64,000 bases of DNA. It comes from Candidatus Electrothrix scaldis. GTDB lineage: Bacteria; Desulfobacterota; Desulfobulbia; Desulfobulbales; Desulfobulbaceae. The stretch lies in contig CP138355.1 in the NCBI GenBank assembly GCA_033584155.1, forward strand, positions 3,233,826-3,297,825. Reading direction: 5' to 3'. Within the stretch, counting starts at the first letter, position 1. The number at the start of each line of letters is the position of its first letter. The notes under the pieces are model-generated. The model was not told where the DNA came from and did no database searches. It saw only the letters and a list, made by a program, of their open reading frames with translations. This document shows positions 1 to 9,002 of the stretch, in pieces. The position numbers and the translations under genes are program-made.

Positions 1-638
1 GTAATATCCCGTAAATTGTTCAATCCTGAAAAAAGGCTCACTTTGCTGAATTTACTCACTCCGGTAAGCAAGGCGAAGCGGATATCTGCGTCAGCGCTTT
101 TAATAACCGAATAGAGATTTCTCAGGCCATCGCGGATTTCAGTTGCCTGCTGCGGATGGGTCAGGTTATCCAGAATAGGTTTATCATATTCATCCACCAA
201 TACGACCGCCTGCTCGCCAAAGCGAAGGTGAGCCTCGTGAATGAGCCCATGAAAACGCCCGGAAATACTCTTGTGCGGACTTTTTACGCCCAGGCGATTC
301 TCATTGTCGGTAAGGATTTCACGGATTTTTTCATCCAACTCTGCACGGCTTGCCAACACGCCGTCGCCGAAGCTGATGCGAATCACCGGGTGACAACGCT
401 GCCAATCCCATTTGTCGTGAATGAAAAGTCCCTGAAAAAGATCTTCCTGCCCACTGAACAGGGCGTCCAGGGTGTCCACAAACAGGGATTTGCCAAAGCG
501 ACGCGGGCGGGACAAAAAATAATATTTCCCCTGCTCAATCAGGCGCTGAGCAAAACCAGTTTTATCCACGTAGTAGGCATTGCGTTCACGAATTTCCCGG
601 AAACTTTGTATACCGATGGGCAAAAGGCGACGTGGCAT
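1..638 (-). CDS. AAA-ATPase / PD-(D/E)XK nuclease family protein (DUF1703 type), partial at window edge
   Basis: This is the N-terminal 212 codons of a second copy of the gene at 678..2228; the C-terminal part lies outside the window. It starts at the ATG on 638..636 and reads MPRRLLPIG. It aligns with the neighbouring copy base for base without a gap (offset 1590), and the frame stays open to the edge. Visible are the Walker A region (RPRRFGKS, around residues 44-51) and the Walker B-like VLVDEYDKP. Both copies lie on the minus strand, separated by only 39 bases, so this is a recent tandem duplication. In this family the N-terminal half is an AAA-like ATPase and the C-terminal half a PD-(D/E)XK nuclease fold. 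The cellular role is not established; a mobile-element or defence role is only a guess. Confidence 0.85.
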   Translation of the reverse strand, partial: MPRRLLPIGIQSFREIRERNAYYVDKTGFAQRLIEQGKYYFLSRPRRFGKSLFVDTLDALFSGQEDLFQGLFIHDKWDWQRCHPVIRISFGDGVLASRAELDEKIREILTDNENRLGVKSPHKSISGRFHGLIHEAHLRFGEQAVVLVDEYDKPILDNLTHPQQATEIRDGLRNLYSVIKSADADIRFALLTGVSKFSKVSLFSGLNNLRDI

Positions 639-677
639 AATATCTTAATCGTGTTATCAAGTTGTTAAGCAGAATTA

Positions 678-2228
678 TTAAGCAGTTATGGTTTCCACTT
701 CAAATCCTGTTACTGTACGCTGTTCACGGCTGAATTCCACGCCAATCATATAAATCGGCTGACCTTGTCCACGATATTTATCAGCATAGCCGCGTTCCTT
801 AATTTGTTGTAAAGCGCCGCCTTCGGGTTCCAACTCGATGACCTTGAATTCAAAAAGATAAACTTGTTGATTGAAACGCACCGCCATATCCAACCGGCCT
901 TTATTGCTGCTTTCTTCAGGAACAATATCCAGTCCTAAAGAGGCAAAATAGGCGTAGAAAACGCTGGCGTAATACCCTTCATAACGGGCGATAGGGTTCT
1001 TACGGTACCAGTCATTGGGTATGCTGTCAAAGAAAGCTGTCATCAGGTGGCGCATGGCGTCAAAATCATTGGCCTGAAGTACTTGCCCCAATCGCCGCTT
1101 ATTGTCCAGCGGCGACGTCTGCGACGGGGTCCAGGATTTCAACAGTTGCGTGTTCAGACTCTGATACACCTCGTTATTTGGATAACGCAGCCGATACCAG
1201 TATTCGCCAAAACTTTGTTCTTCCCGCTCAATGGTCAAGTACCCGCTTTGAAACAGCAAAGCCTCAATACTGATGTGGTCCGTATCAAAGGCTGACAGTA
1301 ACGAAGCATCGGTTTCCAGGTGATTCAAACTTGGCAGCCAGACTTGCCGTTTTGTGAGCAAATCCACCAGAAAAGTAGGAGTGGCTGTCTCAAACCACCA
1401 CGGACGAAACTGGCGCTTTTGAAACAGCAGCAGCACATCAAAGGGATTATAAACCCCTTCTCCTGTCCAGTTATAGCCGTTATACCAGTGCCTGATTTGT
1501 TCCCGGTCCAGACCGTCCAGTTCTGGGGCAAACACCTCGTCCAAGTCTTGCTCAGTATACCCGCAGATCGCTGAGTATTGCGGGTCAATGGTTATATCGT
1601 TCAAATTATTCAGACCGGAAAACAGACTCACTTTGCTGAATTTACTCACTCCGGTGAGCAAGGCGAAGCGGATGTCTGCGTCAGCGCTTTTGATAACCGA
1701 ATAGAGATTTCTCAGGCCATCACGGAGTTCAGTTGCCTGCACCGGATGTGTCAGGTTGTCCAGAATCGGTTTATCGTACTCATCCACCAACACAACGGCC
1801 TGTTCACCGAAACGGAGATGAGCCTCGTGAATTAAACCACGAAAACGCCCGGAAATACTCTTATGCGGACTTTTTACGCCCAGACGCTTTTCATTGTCAG
1901 TGAGGAGTTCATGAATTTTTTCATCCAACTCGCTGCGGCTTGCCAACACACCGTCGCCGAAGCTGATGCGAATTATAGGGTGGCAACGTTGCCAATCCCA
2001 TTTATCGTGAATAAAAAGTCCCTGAAAAAGATCTTCCTGCCCGCTGAACAGAGCGTCCAGGGTGTCCACAAACAGGGATTTTCCAAAGCGACGCGGCCGG
2101 GACAGAAAATAATATTTACCCTGCTCAATCAGGTGTTGCGCAAAACCGGTTTTATCCACGTAGTAGGCATTGCGTTCACGAATTTCCCGGAAACTTTGTA
2201 TACCGATGGGCAAGAGGCGACGAGGCAT
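678..2228 (-). CDS. AAA-ATPase / PD-(D/E)XK nuclease family protein (DUF1703 type)
   Basis: The complete 516-residue member of the tandem pair. The N-terminal ATPase region holds Walker A (RRFGKS, residues 46-51) and Walker B (VVLVDEYD, near 145-152). It also has the family-typical opening in which the protein recognises YVDKTGF about 25 residues in. The C-terminal domain carries a PD-(D/E)XK signature: GRLDMAV followed by YLFEFKV, giving the Asp and the E-x-K expected for a nuclease core. Proteins of this architecture are often present in many copies per genome in Bacteroidetes, Chlorobi and Desulfobulbales. Their function is unproven. The ATG at 2228 is conserved at the same place in the truncated copy, which supports the start. 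Confidence 0.88.
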   Translation of the reverse strand: MPRRLLPIGIQSFREIRERNAYYVDKTGFAQHLIEQGKYYFLSRPRRFGKSLFVDTLDALFSGQEDLFQGLFIHDKWDWQRCHPIIRISFGDGVLASRSELDEKIHELLTDNEKRLGVKSPHKSISGRFRGLIHEAHLRFGEQAVVLVDEYDKPILDNLTHPVQATELRDGLRNLYSVIKSADADIRFALLTGVSKFSKVSLFSGLNNLNDITIDPQYSAICGYTEQDLDEVFAPELDGLDREQIRHWYNGYNWTGEGVYNPFDVLLLFQKRQFRPWWFETATPTFLVDLLTKRQVWLPSLNHLETDASLLSAFDTDHISIEALLFQSGYLTIEREEQSFGEYWYRLRYPNNEVYQSLNTQLLKSWTPSQTSPLDNKRRLGQVLQANDFDAMRHLMTAFFDSIPNDWYRKNPIARYEGYYASVFYAYFASLGLDIVPEESSNKGRLDMAVRFNQQVYLFEFKVIELEPEGGALQQIKERGYADKYRGQGQPIYMIGVEFSREQRTVTGFEVETITA

Positions 2229-2270
2229 AATATTTTTATCGCTTTTTCAGTTAGTGTGTTTCCATGATAC

Positions 2271-3122
2271 TCATTCCTTTCGCCTTCCTACAGCGCACCA
2301 AAACGGTGCATTGTCAGAAAACTGGATATCGACAAGCCCTGCATTCTGCATCATTGTGCTGATCTTCTGTTGAGTAAAGCGTTGCTCTAACGGCGTACCG
2401 AATCGATCTCGTGCATCTGTTCGCATGGTATAGAGACTATGATGGCGGTAATAGGACAGAGGAATGCTACCCACCTGTAAGCCGCAACGATCAGCTAATA
2501 AACTCATTTTTGCTAGAGGCCAGTAAAGCAGGATTGCTATGATATCGGTAAAAAACTGTTTTATCCTTGTCGGGAGACGAAAAATAAACCTCCTTCCGAG
2601 ATCCGATATCCGCCATATCAAACGGAACCACCAAGGACGGTTATCAAAGGCGTAGTAAAGATAAAGCAACAAGGGAGCACCGGGCTTCAACAGCTCTACG
2701 CAAGATCGAATTGCCGTAGCTGTATCCGGGACATGGTGCAGTACACCAAGCGAATAACCGAAGTCCTGACTGTTCGGGGAGATATTCGGTTTATCAACAG
2801 TTCCCCGATGAAATCGTACATTTTTATGTTCGGCCAAATTCCTTCGAGCCACCTCTATGGCCTCGGAAGGATCAATGCAGTGCAGTAGCCTGACACGGGG
2901 TGCTACCAAACGTGCCCAGCGTCCGCTACCACAGCCCATATCAAACCCTTCTGGCTTGGTCGGCAAGTTGCTCCAGGGAAACACTGCAAAATACTCATCG
3001 AACACCTTACGGGTCTCGCCTTCTGTCATTCCGGTTTGATCAAAACGAGACCACTCGTCGCTAAAACTTGTTACTGTTGCTTGATCAATGTTCCCATTAC
3101 GCACCATGCATCTGCCTATCAA
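2271..3122 (-). CDS. Class I SAM-dependent methyltransferase
   Basis: A 283-residue protein with a Rossmann methyltransferase core. Motif I is FDMGCGSGRW near residue 60, the acidic end of strand 2 is in LLHCIDPSEA, and the post-I region reads YSLGVLHHVPD. This is a Methyltransf_11-like domain. The C-terminal part is hydrophobic around FRLPTRIKQFFTDIIAILLYWPLA and may contact the membrane. It is the last gene of the polysaccharide operon; its start overlaps the 3' end of the upstream glycosyltransferase by 26 bases. An alternative in-frame ATG at 3107 would cut the overlap to 11. In this context a role in methylating a sugar or lipid-linked glycan is likely, but the acceptor cannot be read from sequence. 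Confidence 0.85.
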   Translation of the reverse strand: MIGRCMVRNGNIDQATVTSFSDEWSRFDQTGMTEGETRKVFDEYFAVFPWSNLPTKPEGFDMGCGSGRWARLVAPRVRLLHCIDPSEAIEVARRNLAEHKNVRFHRGTVDKPNISPNSQDFGYSLGVLHHVPDTATAIRSCVELLKPGAPLLLYLYYAFDNRPWWFRLIWRISDLGRRFIFRLPTRIKQFFTDIIAILLYWPLAKMSLLADRCGLQVGSIPLSYYRHHSLYTMRTDARDRFGTPLEQRFTQQKISTMMQNAGLVDIQFSDNAPFWCAVGRRKE

Positions 3123-4167
3123 TTACATTGTTAATTATTCCAGCTAACAATGGTACATTACGCTGTAGCGAATATTTATCTTCAATACGTCTACGACCCG
3201 CCCTCCCCATCTGTTGTCGCATTAGGGGTTGATTTCGCATTTTTCGCAATGCCTTAATCCATTCATCTTCAGTCCTCACCAATACTCCGTTATCAGATTG
3301 CACCACATCAATATTTGCTCCTACCCGGGAGGCTATAACCGGCACTCCGCAAGCCATGTATTGGATTAATTTAAAAGCACATTTCCCACGAGCCCATTCG
3401 TCGTCCGCAAGAGGCATAAGTCCCACATCAAAGCTATTAATGTAAGCAATCTCTTTTTCCTCCTCCCATTCTACTTGAATCACCTCAATATTTTCTATTT
3501 TCGGCGCAATACCACCGACAACAATAAGGCGAACTGGCCCCTCACTTCCTAAAACAGAAAGCGGGCGCACAAGCTCAGGAAGGTATTTTGATGTAGATGG
3601 AGACCCTATCCAGCCAACTGTGAAAGCTGCACCTTCACTCTTCTTAACATTATGATATCTTTGAACATCAACAACTGTTGGTAATACATGCGAATTGGTG
3701 TTTATCTGTTGGGCATATGTATTTAAACCTCTGTTACCTGCCGTTACTGCTGCTGCTCCTGCTATAACCGTATTAAATTTATTGCCAAGCAATGGACGTA
3801 ACGCCCTTAAATTGCCTATTCTATATTTCAGATAAAATGCATCATCGAAATCATAGATATATGGTTTTACCAGCAGCAATCGCTCTAACCAACCTGGAAT
3901 TAGAGGAAAAAGTTCACAATGCACTATATACGCATCAAATTGATGTCGGCGAAATATGTGAGACAATCGTTTACATCCGGCTTGAATCACAGTTGCTAGA
4001 GGTATTTTTTTACCTTGAAAACGAGAGCGTAGGTATTCGTCACCAAGTAAATGATGAACCTGAAGATCAATGCCGCATTCGGATAAGCCGGGGATATATT
4101 GTTCAAGCCGATATCGTGTACTTGCGGCTAACGGGCCGTAAAGGGACAGTCCAAGTATTTTGAGCAT
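3097..4167 (-). CDS. Glycosyltransferase, GT4/GT1-like (GT-B fold)
   Basis: A 356-residue GT-B type glycosyltransferase. The N-terminus MLKILGLSLYGPLAASTRYR is an acceptor-domain start. The C-terminal half shows the usual order: TVGWIGSPSTSKYL, then IEVIQVEWEEE, then FDVGLMPLADDEWARGKCAFKLIQYMACGVPVIAS. The last stretch holds the conserved acidic residue and Gly-Val-Pro of the donor-binding domain. It is predicted to transfer a nucleotide-sugar residue to a growing glycan at the inner membrane. It sits 13 bases after the preceding methyltransferase and overlaps the following one, so it is translationally linked to the operon. Donor and linkage are unknown. Confidence 0.88.
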   Translation of the reverse strand: MLKILGLSLYGPLAASTRYRLEQYIPGLSECGIDLQVHHLLGDEYLRSRFQGKKIPLATVIQAGCKRLSHIFRRHQFDAYIVHCELFPLIPGWLERLLLVKPYIYDFDDAFYLKYRIGNLRALRPLLGNKFNTVIAGAAAVTAGNRGLNTYAQQINTNSHVLPTVVDVQRYHNVKKSEGAAFTVGWIGSPSTSKYLPELVRPLSVLGSEGPVRLIVVGGIAPKIENIEVIQVEWEEEKEIAYINSFDVGLMPLADDEWARGKCAFKLIQYMACGVPVIASRVGANIDVVQSDNGVLVRTEDEWIKALRKMRNQPLMRQQMGRAGRRRIEDKYSLQRNVPLLAGIINNVIDRQMHGA

Positions 4168-4180
4168 GAAAGATGAACAA

Positions 4181-5107
4181 TCAAGTGTTTTTTCTCAACC
4201 AAACTTTAAGCTGCATACCTCTATTATATTTTTTCATATACCAAGCTAATAATGGTTGTATAAATTTCGGCATATATGGTTGTCTACAAACATAATATTG
4301 GTAATGAGCAAGGTTATACCCATTTTTCTTTCCATTTTCCTTAAATGATTTTAAAGAGAATTCATACAAATGAAATGGGCTATGCATTGGTGATAAGTTT
4401 GTCACAAAATTACTGCCTGTCAACCGATAGGCCAAATTGATAAGTTTAGCTATCAGCCAGTCGGAAGACGGAACTTCTATATGTATTACTCCGTCTTCTT
4501 TTAACCAATGTAATGCCTTGTGAAGAGCCTTATCTGGATCATACAAATGCTCCAGAACAGCACCAAAAGTAATAAAATTAAAATAATTAGGAGGATAATC
4601 TAGTTCTTCTATAGTACCCAACTTTAACTTCTCTGGGCTTAATTCTGTATTATTCTCAAGGGCTTTATCACGAAACAACCTTGACGGTTCAAAGCCCTCA
4701 ACATCAAAACCTGCATAAGACATGGCTAACATGCACTTACCTAATCCAGCCCCAATATCCAACGCCTTCATGCCTGATTGATAATCCAGCAGTTCTTTTG
4801 CCTGAGCAAGCTCATCTAAAAAATATGATGGGTCTACTTTAAATTCATCATGAATCCAATATTCCTCGGGAGGAAGACCATAATGGTCTTCGATATCCAA
4901 TGGAATAGGCAAAGGATTTGGATAGATAAGTCCACACTGAGAGCACTTAATAATTGTAGTAGAGATTCCCGTTTTATTAAGCGGTCTTAATCCTTGTGAT
5001 TGATTGAGACGTAATCCAATAATTTCATTGCCAGAGGATTTTTGATGGCACATATTACAGCTAGGGACATCAATAAAATAATATCCTTTCTTATCATTGC
5101 TAACCAT
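4181..5107 (-). CDS. Class I SAM methyltransferase with N-terminal zinc-binding-like cysteine pairs
   Basis: A 308-residue protein. Near the N-terminus it has C-x2-C (CNMC, residues ~16-19) and C-x2-C (CSQCG, ~55-58), typical of the small zinc-binding module of sugar C- and N-methyltransferases and of uncharacterised methyltransferases in O-antigen clusters. The core follows: ALDIGAGLGKCML (motif I), EGFEPS, and ITFGAVLEHLYDPDKAL. The C-terminus ends in a basic stretch. It lies in the polysaccharide operon between a glycosyltransferase and the N-acetyl sugar amidotransferase gene. A glycan-modifying role is inferred from neighbours only. Confidence 0.85.
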   Translation of the reverse strand: MVSNDKKGYYFIDVPSCNMCHQKSSGNEIIGLRLNQSQGLRPLNKTGISTTIIKCSQCGLIYPNPLPIPLDIEDHYGLPPEEYWIHDEFKVDPSYFLDELAQAKELLDYQSGMKALDIGAGLGKCMLAMSYAGFDVEGFEPSRLFRDKALENNTELSPEKLKLGTIEELDYPPNYFNFITFGAVLEHLYDPDKALHKALHWLKEDGVIHIEVPSSDWLIAKLINLAYRLTGSNFVTNLSPMHSPFHLYEFSLKSFKENGKKNGYNLAHYQYYVCRQPYMPKFIQPLLAWYMKKYNRGMQLKVWLRKNT

Positions 5108-5174
5108 TTTAATTCCAGCAAATCAGACGATAACGAACAACCATCCCGATAGAGACAGTGAAAATTCTCTCAAA

Positions 5175-6332
5175 CTATGACGAAGAATCGTAGCCAGCAT
5201 TATGATACGACCGCTCATCCCCCCAAAAACGACGATACGTACTGTAAAGAAAATCCAGGAGCTTTTCATTATTCGGGTAATCCCGATAAGACTTGGGCGG
5301 TAATGATAATATTTTCTCAAACTCCGCTAAACTCAAGCCAAATTTCTTAGCAACGTAGGCTTTTTCCTCCTGAATCTTATCAGGATCATATGACAAGTTT
5401 TCCAGTTGGGCAAGTGCTTCCTTTCGACTTATTATTCCGTTACAAATTTGCGCTGAAAGCGTACACTTTCGATAATCAACCTGGAATTTAGTGGGCTGCA
5501 AGTAACTTAGAACGATTCTTGTGAACATAGACTCATGATGTACTCCTCCGTACTTAACCCATCCAAGCTTTTCTTCGAGCGTTTTCATCGCATCGGGCTT
5601 GGAATATGGTACGTAATTTAACGGATAGAGTATCCTGATGCCCTTTATAAATTTGTAGTAAATTTCGTCCAAATAATCAAATGTTGGATATGTAGATATT
5701 TTTTTTGTACCATACTTACGATGAATAGACTTCAACAGTTTTGAATCCTTTGGATAGTAAAACCAAGTTCTCGGCAGGATAGCCTCACCCGCCATATTCC
5801 CTCCACTCAAAATATACTTGACTCCATTCTCAGCTGCCACCTTATGCAAAGCATACTGGATGGCCACATCGGTCGGAATTTCCATTTCTACGATTGATGC
5901 TTTTAAAAAAGCAAGCTGAAGATCTTTAAACTCCTCCCAGTTAAGAACATGGCTCACATAATCTATTTCTAAACTGTTACATATGGTTTTTATATTTTTA
6001 ACTGCTTCCCTTGAATTCCAGCCATTATCCATATGGACAGCCAAGGGACGTAAACCAAGTCTTTTTGCAAGATAACATGTGTAGGAACTATCAACTCCCC
6101 CACTTACCCCAATAACACAATCATAAGAAGCCGTTTTACCATCTATTTTAACCTGCTCAGTTAGCAGCTTAAAATCATGGTCCGAAGCTTTCCCCTGATA
6201 GGTCAGCTTGTGAACTTTTTGCTGATAAGAACGACAATGATGACATTGCCCTTTTTCATCAAAAACAATTTCTGGATCAGTTGTGTCCATAACGCAATAA
6301 GTACACTGCTGATAAACTCGCTGGCTCCACAT
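5175..6332 (-). CDS. N-acetyl sugar amidotransferase (WbpG/PseA/LfnA family)
   Basis: A 385-residue PP-loop ATPase of the family that turns an acetamido sugar into an acetamidino sugar with ammonia supplied by a HisH-like glutaminase. Two cysteine pairs open the protein (CTYC at residues 10-13, CHHC at 30-33), followed by the PP-loop GVSGGVDSSYTCYLAK around residue 80 and LAVHMDNGWNS. Downstream NYVPYSKPDAMKTL and GVHHESMFTR are family-like. The two genes immediately upstream in the operon encode the HisF-like and HisH-like partners expected for this enzyme. Because a UDP-GlcNAc dehydratase and a 2-epimerase are also in the operon, an L-FucNAm-like product (as made by LfnA in Pseudomonas) is plausible. 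WbpG or PseA substrates cannot be excluded. Confidence 0.9.
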   Translation of the reverse strand: MWSQRVYQQCTYCVMDTTDPEIVFDEKGQCHHCRSYQQKVHKLTYQGKASDHDFKLLTEQVKIDGKTASYDCVIGVSGGVDSSYTCYLAKRLGLRPLAVHMDNGWNSREAVKNIKTICNSLEIDYVSHVLNWEEFKDLQLAFLKASIVEMEIPTDVAIQYALHKVAAENGVKYILSGGNMAGEAILPRTWFYYPKDSKLLKSIHRKYGTKKISTYPTFDYLDEIYYKFIKGIRILYPLNYVPYSKPDAMKTLEEKLGWVKYGGVHHESMFTRIVLSYLQPTKFQVDYRKCTLSAQICNGIISRKEALAQLENLSYDPDKIQEEKAYVAKKFGLSLAEFEKILSLPPKSYRDYPNNEKLLDFLYSTYRRFWGDERSYHNAGYDSSS

Positions 6333-6348
6333 CTTTACTTACCTTCCG

Positions 6349-7110
6349 TTATTGAAAACAATTTATAATTTCTGAACGTTGAGGGTAATTAATTAATACC
6401 CCTCGTTTTGATCCTTGATAGACAAAAAAGCTTCCGGCACCGACAGCACTCGCAAAACCTTCTGTGTAGGCATGCTTAAAATGCTCAAGGGTTCCGGCAC
6501 CCCCCAGTGCGACGACTGGTATTGAAACCGCCTCAGATATTTCTTTTATCAATGGAATGTCGTAGCCCTGCATCTGGCCGTCGTTAGTAATGGACTGAAG
6601 AATGAGCTCGCCTGCGCCTTTATCTTCCATTATCCTTGCGAAATCTATCGGGCTATACCTTGATGACCTGTTTCCAGAAAACTTCCAAATCCTTGGGCCC
6701 TTGAATAGCGCATTTTTTACATCCATGCAAACTGTAATCGTTGAAGAACCAAAGTTACGAGATGCTTGCTGAATAAACTCAGGAAATTCAACGGCAAAAC
6801 TATTAATAACAACTTTTTCGGCACCCGCAGAAATAATTTTTCTAACATCTTCTAAAGTTCGAATACCTCCTCCAACAGCAAAAGGCATATTGGCCTCTGC
6901 TCCAACATCTTGTACAAACTGTAAAGAGACAGTCCTCCGTTCTTTAGTCGCAAGTATATCAAGGAATACAAGTTCATCTGCCTCAAGATCATTAAAAATT
7001 TTTACTGCATTAATCGGATCACCAATATAACGCTCATTTTTAAAGGAGATCGTTTTAACTAAACTTTGCCCCTTTAGAAGCAAAACTGGAATAACTCTCG
7101 GTCTGAACAT
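6349..7110 (-). CDS. hisF: HisF-like cyclase/ammonia-channel subunit of the sugar amidotransferase
   Basis: A 253-residue TIM barrel of the imidazole glycerol phosphate synthase HisF family. Recognisable parts are GDPINAVKIFNDLEADELVFLDI, PFAVGGGIRTLEDV, AEKVVINS, GAGELILQSITNDG and PVVALGGAG. The opening RVIPVLLLKGQSLVK differs from the Cys-Leu-Asp-Val opening of histidine-pathway HisF and fits the paralogues (WbuZ-type) found in polysaccharide loci. Only one base separates it from the HisH-like gene and 16 bases from the amidotransferase gene, so the three form one functional unit. In this setting the barrel probably channels ammonia rather than making histidine; a housekeeping hisF would be expected elsewhere. 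Confidence 0.9.
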   Translation of the reverse strand: MFRPRVIPVLLLKGQSLVKTISFKNERYIGDPINAVKIFNDLEADELVFLDILATKERRTVSLQFVQDVGAEANMPFAVGGGIRTLEDVRKIISAGAEKVVINSFAVEFPEFIQQASRNFGSSTITVCMDVKNALFKGPRIWKFSGNRSSRYSPIDFARIMEDKGAGELILQSITNDGQMQGYDIPLIKEISEAVSIPVVALGGAGTLEHFKHAYTEGFASAVGAGSFFVYQGSKRGVLINYPQRSEIINCFQ

Positions 7111-7111
7111 A

Positions 7112-7729
7112 TTATATCTTAATAAAATTATTCAAGAGTATCCTCCCTGCACTATGACTCTTTTCTGGATGAAACTGCACTCCGTAAATATTTTCCCGTT
7201 CAACAGCAGAGGTAAATTCACATGAATATGATGTTTCACTAAGTACATCATTCTGCTCTGCCATTAAATGATAACTATGGAGAAAATAAAACTCTGAGGT
7301 ACCAGAAATTCCCTCTAGCAATTTACTTTTCTTTTGTTTTCTAATCTGATTCCATCCCATATGCGGAACTTTAAAACGCAACGTGTCTTTGACTTGAAGC
7401 CTTCTAACCTTACCAAAAATCCATCCCAAGCCATCTGTATTTCCCTCTTCACTATAGTCAGCCATAAGTTGCATTCCTAAGCAAATACCCAAAATTGGTA
7501 TTTTTTTATGCATAACTAATTCATTCAACACATCTACCAAGCCCTGTTGCTCCAAATTTTCCATAGCTTGACCAAAATGACCAACGCCTGGAAGAATCAG
7601 CTTGCTTGCTTTCAAAATTTCCTGTGGTTTCGCTGAAACAGCGCACTCGACACCAAAACTAGTGAGGTGCTTCCAAACAGAATGCATATTACCCATTCCG
7701 TAATCGACTATTATTATGGAGGTACTCAT
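7112..7729 (-). CDS. hisH: HisH-like glutamine amidotransferase subunit
   Basis: A class I glutaminase of the HisH type, 205 residues from the chosen start. Family landmarks are IIIVDYGMGNMHSV at the N-terminus, LILPGVGHFGQAM, the nucleophile elbow ILGICLGMQL and the His-Glu end GVQFHPEKSH. I prefer the ATG at 7729 because it places the family's opening strand right after the start. An in-frame ATG at 7771 would add 14 residues and overlap the upstream glycosyltransferase by 14 bases. It should release ammonia from glutamine for the HisF-like partner and the amidotransferase downstream. Confidence 0.9.
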   Translation of the reverse strand: MSTSIIIVDYGMGNMHSVWKHLTSFGVECAVSAKPQEILKASKLILPGVGHFGQAMENLEQQGLVDVLNELVMHKKIPILGICLGMQLMADYSEEGNTDGLGWIFGKVRRLQVKDTLRFKVPHMGWNQIRKQKKSKLLEGISGTSEFYFLHSYHLMAEQNDVLSETSYSCEFTSAVERENIYGVQFHPEKSHSAGRILLNNFIKI

Positions 7730-7757
7730 CCCGGCATCTCTCTTCTTATTCACTTGT

Positions 7758-9002
7758 CTAGGAGGAAGCACTGTTCTCAGTAAGCAGCTCTTTAAAAAGA
7801 TTAACTAATCTTCTTGCATTGTAGCTGGCCTCATACTCGAGCAGTATTTCTCTTTCGTTAAAATAAGCTGTTCCTCTGGATGCCAAAAGCCACAACAAAT
7901 GCTCTTTAATATTTTCTGTATGATGGCGCTCAATACAGGTTCCCAGTTGATTCGATGTAATAACAAATTCAGTTTCACTCCCTTTATCGACAAGAGCCAT
8001 AATAGGTTTTTTTGCAATAAGATAGTCCAAAATTTTTGAAGGGAAAAAAACCCTCAGTTCTGGCTGTTCAACCGGCATATCAATCAATAACAACACATCT
8101 GCTGAACGCTGATATTCCAACGCGTCGGAATATTCGACAACTCCATAATAAGATATAGAATCACATTTGTAACGATCCATTATTTCTTTGTTTTTTGCAT
8201 CACATGCTCCTATAAAAACAACCTCTATTTCCTTTTGTTGCTCTGGAGGAAGCTGGGAAAAAGCCTTTAAAAACGGCTCTGGCGATCTATCACCAGCCAT
8301 ACTTCCCGTGTGAACAATTTTTAACTTCCTGCCGTGCTCTGCCTTCTTCTCAAGCACAGGTCTTATATCCTCAGAATCAAACACATTGGGAAAAAACTTC
8401 ACACGACCATTTAAGTGTTTGTATTTTTTTATATAAAAATCCAATGTCTTTTGCGAGGTAACGCAAAGTGCATCGGCAGTATTAATACATCTCTCTTCCA
8501 GACTCTGATTAAATATCATGGATCGGCCTTTATACCGTGCTTCAGGACAATCAGCCCAGATATCACTCAGGTGCATAACCCAAGGTGTCTTATAATATTT
8601 TTTCAACTTGCACGCCATTACAGCAGAACTTGCCGGGAACGATCTGGAATATATTAAATCAGGAGCATTAGATAGCAATTTGGGAATCCGGAATGCCTGA
8701 TGGTGGAAACTGAATTTAGAATCAGGACGTTGAACCACCCACGGTATCAATTTTCTAAGTATAAAATTACTGTACTTATTCTCAAAAATTGGAAGCTCTA
8801 TTCTCTGGCGTATACCGATTGAGGCAGATTCAAGTGATGGGTCATAGGACATATTTAAAGTGGGCATCCGGGAGGTCACAACATCTATATCAAAATGACT
8901 CCCTCCTTCACGAAGTAAATACTTTAAATATTTTGCTACTTGAAGTCCCTCAGCATCAAATTTAGGGGGGAAAGCAATGCTAACGAATAAGATGCTTTTC
9001 AT
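7758..9002 (-). CDS. Glycosyltransferase family 4-like protein
   Basis: A 414-residue GT-B glycosyltransferase. The N-terminal acceptor domain opens with ILFVSIAFPPKFDAEGLQVAKYL. The donor domain has VKFFPNVFDSEDI, KIVHTGSMAGDRSP, then VDVLLLIDMP and FFPSKILDYLIAKKPIMALV. It overlaps the 2-epimerase gene by four bases (ATGA), a classic translational coupling. It is part of the polysaccharide operon and is probably cytoplasmic and membrane-associated; the sugar donor is unknown. Confidence 0.88.
   Translation of the reverse strand: MKSILFVSIAFPPKFDAEGLQVAKYLKYLLREGGSHFDIDVVTSRMPTLNMSYDPSLESASIGIRQRIELPIFENKYSNFILRKLIPWVVQRPDSKFSFHHQAFRIPKLLSNAPDLIYSRSFPASSAVMACKLKKYYKTPWVMHLSDIWADCPEARYKGRSMIFNQSLEERCINTADALCVTSQKTLDFYIKKYKHLNGRVKFFPNVFDSEDIRPVLEKKAEHGRKLKIVHTGSMAGDRSPEPFLKAFSQLPPEQQKEIEVVFIGACDAKNKEIMDRYKCDSISYYGVVEYSDALEYQRSADVLLLIDMPVEQPELRVFFPSKILDYLIAKKPIMALVDKGSETEFVITSNQLGTCIERHHTENIKEHLLWLLASRGTAYFNEREILLEYEASYNARRLVNLFKELLTENSASS

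Noticed and set aside
156-668. Open frame on the plus strand opposite the truncated ATPase gene
   Set aside because: It is antisense to a gene whose protein has clear Walker motifs and an aligned paralogue; a similar false frame occurs opposite the second copy.
6349-7729. Histidine biosynthesis operon
   Set aside because: Only the HisH and HisF paralogues are present, inside a glycan operon and beside their sugar amidotransferase; the HisF opening motif is of the polysaccharide type.
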